In this document: in pieces, positions 1 to 8,829 of the stretch
Layout: the number at the start of each line of letters is the position of its first letter
How positions within the stretch are numbered: position 1 is the stretch's first letter
Source of the DNA: Fodinibius saliphilus
GTDB lineage: Bacteria; Bacteroidota; Rhodothermia; Balneolales; Balneolaceae
Direction of reading: 5' to 3'
NCBI RefSeq assembly: GCF_005869845.1
Contig: NZ_VAWF01000002.1
Coordinates: forward strand, 1-64,000
DNA length: 64,000 bases
Program-made: the position numbers and the translations under genes
The notes under the pieces: generated by a model
Databases searched by the model: none
What the model was told of the DNA's origin: nothing
What the model saw: the letters and a program-made list of their open reading frames with translations, nothing else

Positions 1-157
1 ACCCGGCCGAGTCATCTTCCGCACGGTTAATCCGCTTACCTGTTGACATCTTCAACTGGTTTTCGGACATCTCCTTATTAATTCTGTTCAGGGATAGCTG
101 GGAATCCAGCGATTGTATGTTTGTATTCACCCTGTTTAAATCTCCAAAACTTGCCAT
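1..157 (-). CDS. fliC: Flagellin, N-terminal fragment (cut by window edge)
   Basis: The reverse complement from 157 reads about 52 residues starting MASFGDLNRVNTNIQSLDSQ and continuing to GKRINRAEDDSAG. This is the conserved N-terminal D0/D1 helix of flagellin, the filament subunit exported by the flagellar type III system. The characteristic 'LS.G.RIN.A.DD.AG' block is present. A good Shine-Dalgarno (GGAGAA) lies 7 nt before the ATG, and a sigma28-type promoter lies about 60 nt upstream (217-243). The rest of the gene continues beyond position 1, so length and number of flagellin copies cannot be judged. It lies directly downstream of the glycosylation genes, which suggests it is their acceptor. 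Confidence 0.9.
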   Translation of the reverse strand, partial: MASFGDLNRVNTNIQSLDSQLSLNRINKEMSENQLKMSTGKRINRAEDDSAG

Positions 158-216
158 AAATGTTCTCCGTTATTTGTAATTTAAAATTTTCACCTTTACC
201 TGCGTGACATGGCTAG

Positions 217-243
217 TTATCGTTTTAGAAATTCCGTTCTTAA
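217..243 (-). promoter_or_regulatory. Sigma28 (FliA) promoter of flagellin
   Basis: The minus strand reads TTAAGAAC, 11 nt, AACGATAA. Spacing matches the enteric sigma28 consensus TAAAGTTT-N11-GCCGATAA exactly, and the half-sites match those at fliS, motA, the first chemoreceptor and cheW. The -10 end is 60 nt before the flagellin ATG. Confidence 0.7.
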
Positions 244-345
244 GAAATTATTTCCACTTTTTTATCAAAAGTGCCTCTATGACCTATAAACAGCATAATT
301 ATTCTTAAAAAGTTTTAATATTTTCTAATATTTTAACGGGAAAGG

Positions 346-365
346 CGCTAATCCCAAGATTAGCG
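346..365. repeat. Perfect 8-bp inverted repeat between flagellin and sulfotransferase gene
   Basis: CGCTAATC, loop CCAA, GATTAGCG. It lies between the last glycosylation-operon gene and the flagellin promoter, where a terminator would be expected for minus-strand transcripts. The minus strand after the stem is only moderately T-rich, so terminator function is uncertain. Confidence 0.4.
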
Positions 366-401
366 ATGACAAATAAAACTATTTAAGGAGGGAGGGCAAA
401 T

Positions 402-446
402 ATTTGTGCTTCGGGTTGAGGCATCCTTTTTAACGGAAGTACAAAT
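402..446. repeat. Long imperfect inverted repeat (stem-loop)
   Basis: ATTTGTGCTTCG (402-413) pairs with CGGAAGTACAAAT (434-446) with one mismatch and one bulge. The stem can extend outward by GAGGG against CCCTC across a 5-nt bulge. It lies just past the stop of the last sulfotransferase gene on the minus strand. It may be a 3' end structure or processing site; there is no T run for a classical terminator. Confidence 0.4.
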
Positions 447-494
447 CCCTCAGACTTGTTACCGAGCAGGTTTTCCAAATACTACTGAAAAACG

Positions 495-1490
495 TTAGCT
501 GAGTTCAACTATCTTTTTCAGAATTGCATCAATGACCAACGCTTCATATTTCTCAGCCGAACCTTCATCTTCTACCGTAAATACCTCCCTTATTGACGCT
601 CTCGTATTTCTAAAATTTGGGATATTTAAAGAAGGCAAAGAAGTTATCTCATCATCAAACAAGTTGACCCCATATTCATCCTGCAACCATTCTAAACTTT
701 CACGATGGTTTTCCTGAATTACTGCCTTTACTCCTGGCTTAAGATTAGGCCTGGTAGTAAAGGAGGGATTGATATGATGCAAAACATCTAAATTAGATTT
801 GAATTCATTTTCCCGGCCCGGATATATGATCCGTTGTATCTTTTCCAGCAATAACATCTGTTCCAAAGATAATGACACATTACTTTTTTTACTCGGAACA
901 GATAATCGATTAAAATCTATACCTATTTTTTCACATAAAGCTTCACAAGAATCTACCATACGTTCATAAGCTATAACCTCTACATCACAAAATGAGCTCC
1001 ACGTCTCAATTACCTTTCTAAATTGATATTGAAACTCCTGGGGGGAAGTAAGAAATGATCGTGCCTTTAACATTTGTTGCTGACCTGACCGATAAAATGC
1101 TGCTGGTTCTCGTATGAATACATACACTATTATTTTGTCAAAGAAACGGTTTAAATAATCTATATAGTTACGAACATAATCTTCATTAGAAATGAAAAGA
1201 TATTCTGTAGAAACAATATAATCTTCAGAGTCTGATTCAAAATCACTCTCCATTGCAGAAACATAATTTCCCACTTGATTCCGCAATTTATTTCCATCAA
1301 GTGACTTAAATTGTCGCGGCCAATCCTCAGCCGGGGCTTGAGTTGCAAAAAACGAGAAATGATGATTTACTTCGCCTCCCGGATAATCATATCCCAATTG
1401 ATTTAAAGTATTTCGATTCTGAAATAGTGTATCCTGTATAGATGTTGTTCCCGTTTTATAGGAACCAATATGCAAATGTACTGTCTTCAT
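495..1490 (-). CDS. Sulfotransferase family protein (flagellin-adjacent)
   Basis: 331 residues. The N-terminus carries VHLHIGSYKTGTTSIQ (about 4-19), the 5'-phosphosulfate-binding loop (GxxKTGTTxxQ) of PAPS-dependent sulfotransferases. Around residue 125 a strand followed by REPAAFYRS resembles the 3'-phosphate-binding RxPxxxxxS segment. The family transfers sulfate from PAPS to sugar or other hydroxyls in the cytoplasm. It is the last gene of the glycosylation run and the one nearest flagellin, 24 nt after the previous sulfotransferase gene. I infer that it sulfates the flagellin glycan or a precursor; the acceptor is unknown. No signal peptide or membrane segment is visible. Confidence 0.75.
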   Translation of the reverse strand: MKTVHLHIGSYKTGTTSIQDTLFQNRNTLNQLGYDYPGGEVNHHFSFFATQAPAEDWPRQFKSLDGNKLRNQVGNYVSAMESDFESDSEDYIVSTEYLFISNEDYVRNYIDYLNRFFDKIIVYVFIREPAAFYRSGQQQMLKARSFLTSPQEFQYQFRKVIETWSSFCDVEVIAYERMVDSCEALCEKIGIDFNRLSVPSKKSNVSLSLEQMLLLEKIQRIIYPGRENEFKSNLDVLHHINPSFTTRPNLKPGVKAVIQENHRESLEWLQDEYGVNLFDDEITSLPSLNIPNFRNTRASIREVFTVEDEGSAEKYEALVIDAILKKIVELS

Positions 1491-1513
1491 TTTCTTACTA
1501 AAATCGAACCAAA

Positions 1514-2569
1514 TTAAAAATCATATGAATGAGGTAACGAAACACCGAATGCCTTAAGGTTTTCGTTAGATTGTTGATAAAGCTTCTTAAGCTTATCCAT
1601 AAAAAAAGAGTCTGCATAGTAATCGATTGTTCGCAGCTCCTCGGTATGCGTACGCGCCGCTATTCTCGCCTCATCAATTGATGTTCGTTTATTTAATAAG
1701 CCTGCATGCAGAGTCTTCGGTAATGGTACTTGCAGATCGTTATTAAAATATGAAGCCATTCGGTGTCCATTTACGACACTATAAACGGAACGTCCCAAAT
1801 CATGCGTCCGTTTTTTGTTCAACTGCATTTTGTACTGCAACTCCTGACCATTTAATGGTCGATTATGGTGGTTCAACTCTAGCTCTTCAAATTGCAATTC
1901 CAACGCATCACACAACCATTTTATAAGAAGGGTATTACCCTGTTCACCTTTTTTGAGGCTTCCATCATCAGCTCGAACTTCTTCAATCGGTAAAACCTTT
2001 ACATTTTCTTTTCCAAAAAGCCGGCTATATAGTTTTACCGTTTGATCATAGCAAAAATCGAGGGCAAAATTTCGATCTTGGTAATAAAAGGTATATTCAA
2101 TGAAATCCTGAAATGTATGGGGATACCCAATTTTAATAACCTCTCGATAGAGACTGCGAAGAAGATCCATCTGATTACGAATCACCATTATAATGGTAGT
2201 ATCGGTATCAAATATTTCTTCCAGGCGCCGTGCTTTAGTGTGGCTGTCAACATGATCCGGTGAAAATTTAAATGATAACAGTTCACCCGATATCCCAATT
2301 GCCTGTTTATCGTGTTCAGACTGCTTTTCGACAGATTGCATATAATCAGTTATAACCTGCTTACTGTAATCCCGGACTTCTTCATATTTCCGCTCATTGG
2401 CATAGAGCAGGTAATCTTCACAAATCATATTGATCTCATCATCCACATAACCGATGTTAGATCCTACCCCAACACCTAAATGATGAATTTGGGGATGTTT
2501 GCAAAAGAAGTCTCGCTGCAGCGTAGTCGATAAATTTTTAGGATATCCAATATGTATATATTTTCGCAT
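1514..2569 (-). CDS. Sulfotransferase-like protein
   Basis: 351 residues, starting MRKYIHIGYPKNLSTTLQRDFF. The G-P-K-STTLQ pattern is a recognisable but divergent PAPS-binding loop, with the usual KTGTT replaced by KNLSTT. A following beta strand and IRNQMDLLRSLY (about 130-142) resemble the 3'-phosphate-binding motif. It is related to, but clearly divergent from, the neighbouring 331-residue protein, so this may be an old duplication with a different acceptor. It lies in a tight minus-strand run: 11 nt after the propeller-protein gene and 24 nt before the next sulfotransferase gene. A role in sulfating the flagellin glycan is inferred from position. Confidence 0.65.
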   Translation of the reverse strand: MRKYIHIGYPKNLSTTLQRDFFCKHPQIHHLGVGVGSNIGYVDDEINMICEDYLLYANERKYEEVRDYSKQVITDYMQSVEKQSEHDKQAIGISGELLSFKFSPDHVDSHTKARRLEEIFDTDTTIIMVIRNQMDLLRSLYREVIKIGYPHTFQDFIEYTFYYQDRNFALDFCYDQTVKLYSRLFGKENVKVLPIEEVRADDGSLKKGEQGNTLLIKWLCDALELQFEELELNHHNRPLNGQELQYKMQLNKKRTHDLGRSVYSVVNGHRMASYFNNDLQVPLPKTLHAGLLNKRTSIDEARIAARTHTEELRTIDYYADSFFMDKLKKLYQQSNENLKAFGVSLPHSYDF

Positions 2570-2580
2570 ACTGTTATTTA

Positions 2581-3513
2581 TTATTGAGTTAAGATCGCAT
2601 ATCCAAAACCGGTTTCTCCAAACCCATTTCCGTTATATACCAGGTATCGTTTGCCCTGAAAAACATAAGTTGAGCAATATTCCTGCATAATAGAATCCCA
2701 CCCAGAATCGCTAAACGACATTCCCATCTGCTCATCTTTTCGTGTCCAACATACCCCATCTTCCGATTCTGCATAGCCCAGGCGATAACTTTTCGCAGGG
2801 TCTTCTCGGTAGTTGACCGCATTTCTGTACGAATAAAACATTTTGTAAATGCCGTCCTCCTTATACACCACAGGCTTGCCTACCGCATCGGTAAAATCAT
2901 CATAACCTATACAGGTAATTCCTGTTTTTTTCCAGCTGATACCATCATTAGAAACAGCATATTTCACATTATAATAGGGCTCCGGCCACTCATTAATAAC
3001 TTCCCACCCGGTACATGAGACGTACCACATTTTCCACTGCCCCTCATCTTTCATAACAAAAGGTGCGGTATTAAAATAGGGTTCGCTGTTGGCTCGATCG
3101 GCAACCGGACCTTCCGATATTTTTTCAAATGTAATACCTCCGTCATAGCTAACGGCTAATCCGATTGATAAGCGGTACGAAACTGTTACCTGGGGATTCC
3201 ATCCTATGTAGTACAATAACTTGCGAGTACCATCATCTACAATACTGGAAGGCATGATTCCACTATCATCAAAAGTGCCCAGCGCACCCAGCTCAAGAAT
3301 TGGCTCGCTGTGAATATTGCGTATTTTCTCTGGCTTTGTCGGATCAACCTCAATAAAAGTAGGGACACTTCGGCCTTGCTCATCGCGATCTGAAAAGTAA
3401 ATTCTCAAGATAGAATCATCGATCAAATCACAAACAGGCAATGCCGCATAATTACTAATCCAGCTGTCACTATTTTGGGGATTAAAAATTCGGCCTTTTT
3501 TTGTCCACTCCAT
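2581..3513 (-). CDS. GH43/GH130-like five-bladed beta-propeller protein
   Basis: 310 residues with repeated blade-like segments (MKDEGQWKMWYVSCTGW, KEDGIYKMFYSYR, AESEDGVCW, GKRYLVYNGNGFGETGFG) typical of glycosidase-like propellers of the GH43/GH32/GH130 superfamily found in polysaccharide clusters. There is no signal peptide, so it acts in the cytoplasm. I cannot assign catalytic acids with confidence; it may be a glycosidase, a phosphorylase or a non-catalytic carbohydrate-binding protein. Its start is 2 nt from the stop of the acyltransferase gene, implying translational coupling. In this context it probably trims or handles the sugar used on flagellin. Confidence 0.6.
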   Translation of the reverse strand: MEWTKKGRIFNPQNSDSWISNYAALPVCDLIDDSILRIYFSDRDEQGRSVPTFIEVDPTKPEKIRNIHSEPILELGALGTFDDSGIMPSSIVDDGTRKLLYYIGWNPQVTVSYRLSIGLAVSYDGGITFEKISEGPVADRANSEPYFNTAPFVMKDEGQWKMWYVSCTGWEVINEWPEPYYNVKYAVSNDGISWKKTGITCIGYDDFTDAVGKPVVYKEDGIYKMFYSYRNAVNYREDPAKSYRLGYAESEDGVCWTRKDEQMGMSFSDSGWDSIMQEYCSTYVFQGKRYLVYNGNGFGETGFGYAILTQ

Positions 3514-3515
3514 AT

Positions 3516-4175
3516 TTAATACACTTCGTAACTTGGTTTTGAACCTTTCCGCTTCGCAGGGTTACCCACATAAATGCCCCACTCTTCGGTCTCTTGTGAA
3601 ACAAGACTAGCCCCCATTGCCAAGAGCGTACCCTTACGAATGGTAGAGTAATCTCTTATAGATGCATTAACTCCAAAAAAGCAATTGGATTCAATTACAC
3701 AATGTCCCGACATCACTACATGCGAAGTGAAGAAAACATGGTCTTTAATTTCACCGTGATGACCAATATGGTTTCCACTCCATAGTACTACATTATTTCC
3801 AATCTTAGTGAAAGGCTGTAAGGTATTATCTTCAAGGATAAAACAGTTTTCTCCTATATCGTTATCACAGAATGACGCACGTGAACTTAAATACGTTACA
3901 TAGTCATATCCTTTTTCTTTGCCTTCCAAGTATACATTCTCCCGGTTCCTATTCATATTGCGAGCTGTCATAGGAGCAAAAAGTTGAAATTTTGAAGGAG
4001 AAAAATAGTCATTAACATTCTCGAAAGGCACTACCGGCAATCCCCGGAACTCCTCTTCTTCCATATACTCTTCGTGAACTGTAAATCCCACTACATCATG
4101 ATAAGAATCATTTTGTAGATAATAATGAGCCAGTTCGGCCGTATCTCGTAAACCGAACACTACTACTTTAGCCAT
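3516..4175 (-). CDS. NeuD/PglD-like sugar O-/N-acyltransferase (left-handed beta-helix)
   Basis: 219 residues. The N-terminal part (MAKVVVFGLRDTAELAHYYL) is a small Rossmann-like PglD_N domain. From about residue 100 hexapeptide-repeat coils follow (IGENCFILEDNTLQPFTKIGNNVVLWSGNHIGHHGEI), and the tail GNPAKRKG is typical of acetyl-CoA-dependent LbH acyltransferases. The GNHIGHHG segment supplies the catalytic histidine. The family acylates amino groups or hydroxyls of nucleotide sugars such as those made by PglD/NeuD. With the DegT aminotransferase upstream in the same run, it probably acylates an amino sugar destined for flagellin. It is separated from the preceding gene by about 100 nt containing an imperfect hairpin. 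Confidence 0.75.
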   Translation of the reverse strand: MAKVVVFGLRDTAELAHYYLQNDSYHDVVGFTVHEEYMEEEEFRGLPVVPFENVNDYFSPSKFQLFAPMTARNMNRNRENVYLEGKEKGYDYVTYLSSRASFCDNDIGENCFILEDNTLQPFTKIGNNVVLWSGNHIGHHGEIKDHVFFTSHVVMSGHCVIESNCFFGVNASIRDYSTIRKGTLLAMGASLVSQETEEWGIYVGNPAKRKGSKPSYEVY

Positions 4176-4275
4176 AATAATTTTTCATATTTATATTTTT
4201 GGTTGTGCTCATAAATACTCTAAATATGAGCCCCAACCATATTTTTCCTATAGGCAGTCTTTATGAAACCAAGGC

Positions 4276-7020
4276 CTACTTTATATGGTTGGTGATTATT
4301 TCAATCAGACGTTGTGCCTGTTTTTCTACGGTGAATGAATCTCGTACAATCTGTCGGCCTCTATCAGCCTTAGCCTGCACCTTCTCCCAATCATCAGTAA
4401 AATATTTTATTAGTGAATCTTTTTGCTGCCTAATAAGTCCAATAGCCTCACTGCCAAAGGTTTCTTCAAGAGCAGGATTATAATCAGATACTACAAAGCA
4501 GCCGTTAGCCATGCCACTGCGCACTCTGCCGTGGATCGTATCCGGGTAAGTAGGATTGCAATTTAATACCACCTTGGACTGGGAATACAAACGTTCAAGC
4601 TCAGATATTTCTACTTCATTAACCCAACTGATATTCTTCATATCTTTCAAAAAAGGAAGAACTGTTCCTATTTTAGGGTGGGCCGTAATGGTGATATTAA
4701 GTTCATCTGGTAAGGCCGGCAACATTTTAAGCATTTGCAGGCGTCGTTTTTTTCGGATAGTCCAGTCAACTAAACTTAGAACTTTTAACCAACACTTGTC
4801 TTCATTTGTTTTGGGATTTTTAAAAATATAACGAGAACCGTATCCTTGATTATATATGCGTTGAAATATTTGATATATGGATTCTTCATAGTTATGCAGA
4901 GCTGCTTTAAAAAGCTCCATACCAATTTCTAATGCAGGCTTCCCAATCACCTTTAGCTTCTCATCCAGCGTTCGTTGGTTTCGGTAAAATTTATGAATGC
5001 CCCAAGGAATCAAAAGATCAATCGGGCGCTCTGACAAGGGGGCAATGGCCTCTACTACTCCATCTTTCGGTGAAGGTGGTGGGGGGTGTTCAGATAGCAG
5101 GATGTTATTATTACTTTCAAAAATCTCCTCATATTCCTCTTTCACAGAAGGTAAAGGGGAAACCAAAGTAGCATTTCCCAGCTGTTCCATTCTGTGCCAC
5201 ATAAATTCGGTGTAGGGATGATCTCCCAACAAACCGAATACCGGAACATCTAGTAGCTCAAACAGGTTACCCGTGACATTAAGCTGAGAACTTACGGAAA
5301 GGTCATACCCCATAATGCCGGTATAAAAAACATGGCCTTCATTATTAGAGGCTTCAACAACTTTCTGAACAAATTCAGGGCTTTTTCCGGAGATCACGCT
5401 AACCCCAATACCTTGACGCTCAATTTCAGCAGCCAATTTATGAGTTCGGGCTTTATGAATACCGTGTGCCCCTCCTTGTACTCCCGGTACAGTTAGATAA
5501 ATATGAGACAACACCGAGTTTTGTTGGTCATCCACCAATCGACCATTTCTATTAATGGACAACTTTGACTCTTTTTCATTCCAAAACCACCGATTTCTGT
5601 TGACATGACCAACAGCTAATCCATCCTCCTGTTCATCACTAAGCAAGTAATTCTTCTTAGCCATTAATGAAACCGCTTCAGGATTGCCTTTAAGAACTTT
5701 AATCAACTCTTTTTCCTGTTCATCACTCATATACACAGAAGCATCTTTCATAGCAATCCATGCCTCTACGGTACGTACAAAAAGCCATTTTGAAAAATCT
5801 GTTTGCACCTTTGTGTCATCCTGTTCAGGAAGTGGCGGCAAAAAGGGTAACAAGTTTCCAGTCGCTTCCTCGGCACCTACCGTTTCCATCAATCCCTTTA
5901 CCATATCAATAGCTTGGGTGCGTTTGCCCAGCTCATACATACTTCGGGCATAACTCATTGCAGCAGATATTGTACCATTTCCCTTATTAAATATTTCAAT
6001 AAGTCGCTGTGCGGCTTCTAACATCATAGCCCCTTTGCGAGATCGTGCAGAAGAATCTGCTGATACATCCGGGGATATCTGATTGGCGGCACAAAGAATA
6101 TTTAAAGCTTCCAAATATTCTTGATGCTGCTCACCGGCCATCTCACTTTCCCAATCTTCAATTTTATCCTTACTCCACCGAAAATTACCGAGCACTTCCT
6201 TCCATTTGTCTTTCCCGGGAATATCAAATGAGACCGCATCATCAAAAATCCAACCCTTCTTTTTAAACTCCTCTATACGGTCCTCGTGAATACCAACTAT
6301 ATTCATTAAATAAGGATCTTCGCCCACTTTGGGCTCATGATCTACCAATAACATGGGACCGGGGATATAATCAAACAAGTGGTACCCTGCTTCTTGTAAC
6401 TGTTCGCCTACAGCAGTTTGCAAATCCTCTTTTGCATCTAATGAAACTAATATTAAAGGATGTTCCTGACGCAACACCTGTTGAGCTCCCTTCAATGCTT
6501 TATCCTCCATCCCGTTTAAGTCAAACTTAATTACATCCACAGAACAATTACCTACATAATTCCACCACGCATCCAATGTGGTAATCGAGATAGGTTCTTT
6601 CCCTTTCTTATGTATGGTATTCTGTTCTGGTGTATCAGCAATGCGCAAACGCCCCTTCCCCACCTTTTCACCCAATGCCTTTTCAATAATTTCAAGCTGA
6701 CCAAAATTGTTTTTTTGCTTACTGCTTTCAAGATATTTACGAGTAGTAGCACTCGGTTCAAAAGCATATACCATGCCTTGGTCTCCTACCTCTCGGGCCA
6801 TAGGTAAGGAGAAAGTACCAAAAGAGGCTCCGCCGTCAACCACACTCATACCCGGTTGCAGGTATTCACGTAAAAAATCCAATTCCTGCTCAAACCAATC
6901 TTCTTGCTCTAACAATACCACCGAGGTCATCGTCTGAATATCAGCAGGCGTACATACAACAATGCCATCTTTGGTTTCTATTTGATACATATTACGCTCT
7001 GGCATAACGGGTTGACTCAT
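4276..7020 (-). CDS. FkbM methyltransferase fused to a C-terminal glycosyltransferase
   Basis: 914 residues. About 12-245 is an FkbM-type SAM-dependent methyltransferase: VVDGGASFGTFSLPMA is the SAM-binding motif I, followed by AFEPS, TTLDAWW and KFDLNGMEDKALKGA. About 255-460 is a helical region of unknown role. About 490-914 is a glycosyltransferase-like region ending with SKVVLNCNPTYPDTIHGR and a GCFVVSD segment, similar to CgeB/'glycosyl transferases group 1' C-terminal domains. The whole protein is a co-linear paralogue of the 2052-residue gene product (its residues about 780-1230 and 1640-2052) but lacks the TPR, OGT and GT2 parts. Its start is 2 nt from the wbqC-like stop. A role in building and O-methylating the flagellin glycan is inferred. 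Confidence 0.75.
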   Translation of the reverse strand: MSQPVMPERNMYQIETKDGIVVCTPADIQTMTSVVLLEQEDWFEQELDFLREYLQPGMSVVDGGASFGTFSLPMAREVGDQGMVYAFEPSATTRKYLESSKQKNNFGQLEIIEKALGEKVGKGRLRIADTPEQNTIHKKGKEPISITTLDAWWNYVGNCSVDVIKFDLNGMEDKALKGAQQVLRQEHPLILVSLDAKEDLQTAVGEQLQEAGYHLFDYIPGPMLLVDHEPKVGEDPYLMNIVGIHEDRIEEFKKKGWIFDDAVSFDIPGKDKWKEVLGNFRWSKDKIEDWESEMAGEQHQEYLEALNILCAANQISPDVSADSSARSRKGAMMLEAAQRLIEIFNKGNGTISAAMSYARSMYELGKRTQAIDMVKGLMETVGAEEATGNLLPFLPPLPEQDDTKVQTDFSKWLFVRTVEAWIAMKDASVYMSDEQEKELIKVLKGNPEAVSLMAKKNYLLSDEQEDGLAVGHVNRNRWFWNEKESKLSINRNGRLVDDQQNSVLSHIYLTVPGVQGGAHGIHKARTHKLAAEIERQGIGVSVISGKSPEFVQKVVEASNNEGHVFYTGIMGYDLSVSSQLNVTGNLFELLDVPVFGLLGDHPYTEFMWHRMEQLGNATLVSPLPSVKEEYEEIFESNNNILLSEHPPPPSPKDGVVEAIAPLSERPIDLLIPWGIHKFYRNQRTLDEKLKVIGKPALEIGMELFKAALHNYEESIYQIFQRIYNQGYGSRYIFKNPKTNEDKCWLKVLSLVDWTIRKKRRLQMLKMLPALPDELNITITAHPKIGTVLPFLKDMKNISWVNEVEISELERLYSQSKVVLNCNPTYPDTIHGRVRSGMANGCFVVSDYNPALEETFGSEAIGLIRQQKDSLIKYFTDDWEKVQAKADRGRQIVRDSFTVEKQAQRLIEIITNHIK

Positions 7021-7022
7021 TT

Positions 7023-7727
7023 TTACAGGAGTGTGAAATCATCTAGTTTTTTATTGACATCTTCTTTAGACAGATGCATCAACAGGTCCAAAATAGACAG
7101 ACCACTTATAAACTCATCTGACGACTGTTTATACGGGGTCAAAACAGGTTCTAAAAAATAAAGTTGTATACCCTTCTCAGCGAAATGCCCCTTATCATAT
7201 AATTCTTTACCACCGATTGCATTAATGTACGTATCGGCACCTTCTTTTTGGGAGATATCAATCAATCGTTCGGCTTTATCGAGCTCTCTGTTTTCAGGAT
7301 ACTCTTGAGAAGAAACCTTAAAGTCAGTGTCTAAATTCAGATATTCAGCTACTTGCTGCACCGATTCCATTGCCATATCAGCAATGGTTCTGTTTTTAGA
7401 AGATAAAACCTTTTCAAAAATAGCCTGTATTTCTTCAAACCGCTCCTTATTGTTGTAGGCATGGTAAAAAGTCTTCTTTATCTTCCGCAAATTCGGATGA
7501 CCGTAATTCACCTCAGTATCCTTAATCAAATCATTCTGACTGGGTTTTACACACGGTATTGAGAAAAGATATTTGTTTCCTTGCAATAGTATATTGTTCC
7601 TATTGATCCATCCCCTTTTTATGAAATTTACATCATCATAGAAAATGAAGGTATCTACTGCTTTAACAAGCTGAAAATACCCGACATAGGGAAAAAAATA
7701 CGGCTGCATTATAGCAATACGCTTCAC
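7023..7727 (-). CDS. WbqC-like family protein
   Basis: 234 residues with the hallmark WbqC N-terminus MKRIAIMQPYFFPYVGYFQL, then FIFYDDVNFIKRGWINRN. WbqC proteins occur in O-antigen and flagellar-glycan clusters next to DegT aminotransferases and are linked to acylation or amide formation on amino sugars; the exact chemistry is poorly defined. The gene overlaps the DegT gene by 4 bp (ATGA), so the two are probably translationally coupled and act in sequence. Cytoplasmic; no membrane segment. Confidence 0.8.
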   Translation of the reverse strand: MKRIAIMQPYFFPYVGYFQLVKAVDTFIFYDDVNFIKRGWINRNNILLQGNKYLFSIPCVKPSQNDLIKDTEVNYGHPNLRKIKKTFYHAYNNKERFEEIQAIFEKVLSSKNRTIADMAMESVQQVAEYLNLDTDFKVSSQEYPENRELDKAERLIDISQKEGADTYINAIGGKELYDKGHFAEKGIQLYFLEPVLTPYKQSSDEFISGLSILDLLMHLSKEDVNKKLDDFTLL

Positions 7728-8812
7728 GATACTTTTGCTAGTTCATACTTATTTATAATTCCAATGATCTGATCCTGCTCCTCTGCTTTTAACCCGTGAT
7801 ATAAGGGAAGACACAAAATGCGCTTTGAGATACTCTCGGCATGTGGCGCAGGTTTATACTCAACATAGTCCAGTTCATTTAAACTTGGATAAAAATATCG
7901 TCGTGGATAAATATCATTTTCTTCCAGCGACTGTTTAACATGGAGTAACCGCTCTTCATCCTCAAAGATTATAGGGAAATAAGCATAGTTAAAATGGGCT
8001 TTAGGATTGATTTTTAAACCACGCGTATTTTCATATTTTAAAAATGAGATATATCGTAACCACTGATTTTTACGCTGCTCCATTATTTCATCAATATACT
8101 TCAGATTACATAACCCCATAGCAGCATGGTATTCTGAATTTTTACCATTAATTCCTACCCCATCAAACTCTCCCGGACCATCGTGTCCGAAATTTCGAAG
8201 TCTCGATATTTTGTGATCCAATTCTGCATCAGAAGTTACAAGCCCGCCCCCTTCTGTGGTATGAAAGAGCTTTGTTGCATGAAAACTTACCACACTGATA
8301 TTTCCAAAGTGGAACACGGAATCCCCCTTATACTGCACTCCAAAACAATGGGCCGCATCATATATAACTTTTAAATTGTGCTGGTTGGCGATCTCTTCAA
8401 TTGCTTCAATGTCGCAGGGGTTCCCATAAACATGGGTAGCAACAATGCCCGTTGTCTTGGGTGTAATTGCTTCTTCAATTGCGTCGGGATTGATATTTAA
8501 TGTTTCCGGATCGATATCAACGAATACGGGTTTTGCTCCTTCCCACACAATACTACTGGTGGTTGCCACATACGAAAATGGAGTCGTTATGATCTCTCCA
8601 TCAAGCTCCAAAGCTTTTATTGCAATCTGTAAAGCCATAGTGCCATTGGAGACGAAACGCATATGGTCAACCTTCAAATAGCTTTCCAAATTTTTCTCCA
8701 AATCCTGAACAAGCGGACCGTTATTTGTTAAATACTCTCGCTTCCAAATACCTTTCAGATATTCTTCATACTCTTTTTGGGGCGGCATAAATGGTTTTGT
8801 AATAGGAATCAT
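7724..8812 (-). CDS. DegT/DnrJ/EryC1/StrS nucleotide-sugar aminotransferase
   Basis: 362 residues. This is a PLP-dependent aminotransferase that converts a keto nucleotide sugar to an amino sugar, usually with glutamate as donor. SFHATKLFHTTEGG holds the PLP-binding lysine (K181). The substrate-binding start MIPITKPFMPPQKEYEEYL and TPFSYVATTSS are typical of the family. No nucleotide-sugar dehydratase or ketoisomerase gene is present in the window, so its keto-sugar substrate must be made elsewhere. It sits 18 nt after the giant modification gene and overlaps the wbqC-like gene. Confidence 0.88.
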   Translation of the reverse strand: MIPITKPFMPPQKEYEEYLKGIWKREYLTNNGPLVQDLEKNLESYLKVDHMRFVSNGTMALQIAIKALELDGEIITTPFSYVATTSSIVWEGAKPVFVDIDPETLNINPDAIEEAITPKTTGIVATHVYGNPCDIEAIEEIANQHNLKVIYDAAHCFGVQYKGDSVFHFGNISVVSFHATKLFHTTEGGGLVTSDAELDHKISRLRNFGHDGPGEFDGVGINGKNSEYHAAMGLCNLKYIDEIMEQRKNQWLRYISFLKYENTRGLKINPKAHFNYAYFPIIFEDEERLLHVKQSLEENDIYPRRYFYPSLNELDYVEYKPAPHAESISKRILCLPLYHGLKAEEQDQIIGIINKYELAKVS

Positions 8813-8829
8813 AGCTATTCTCCTCTGTA

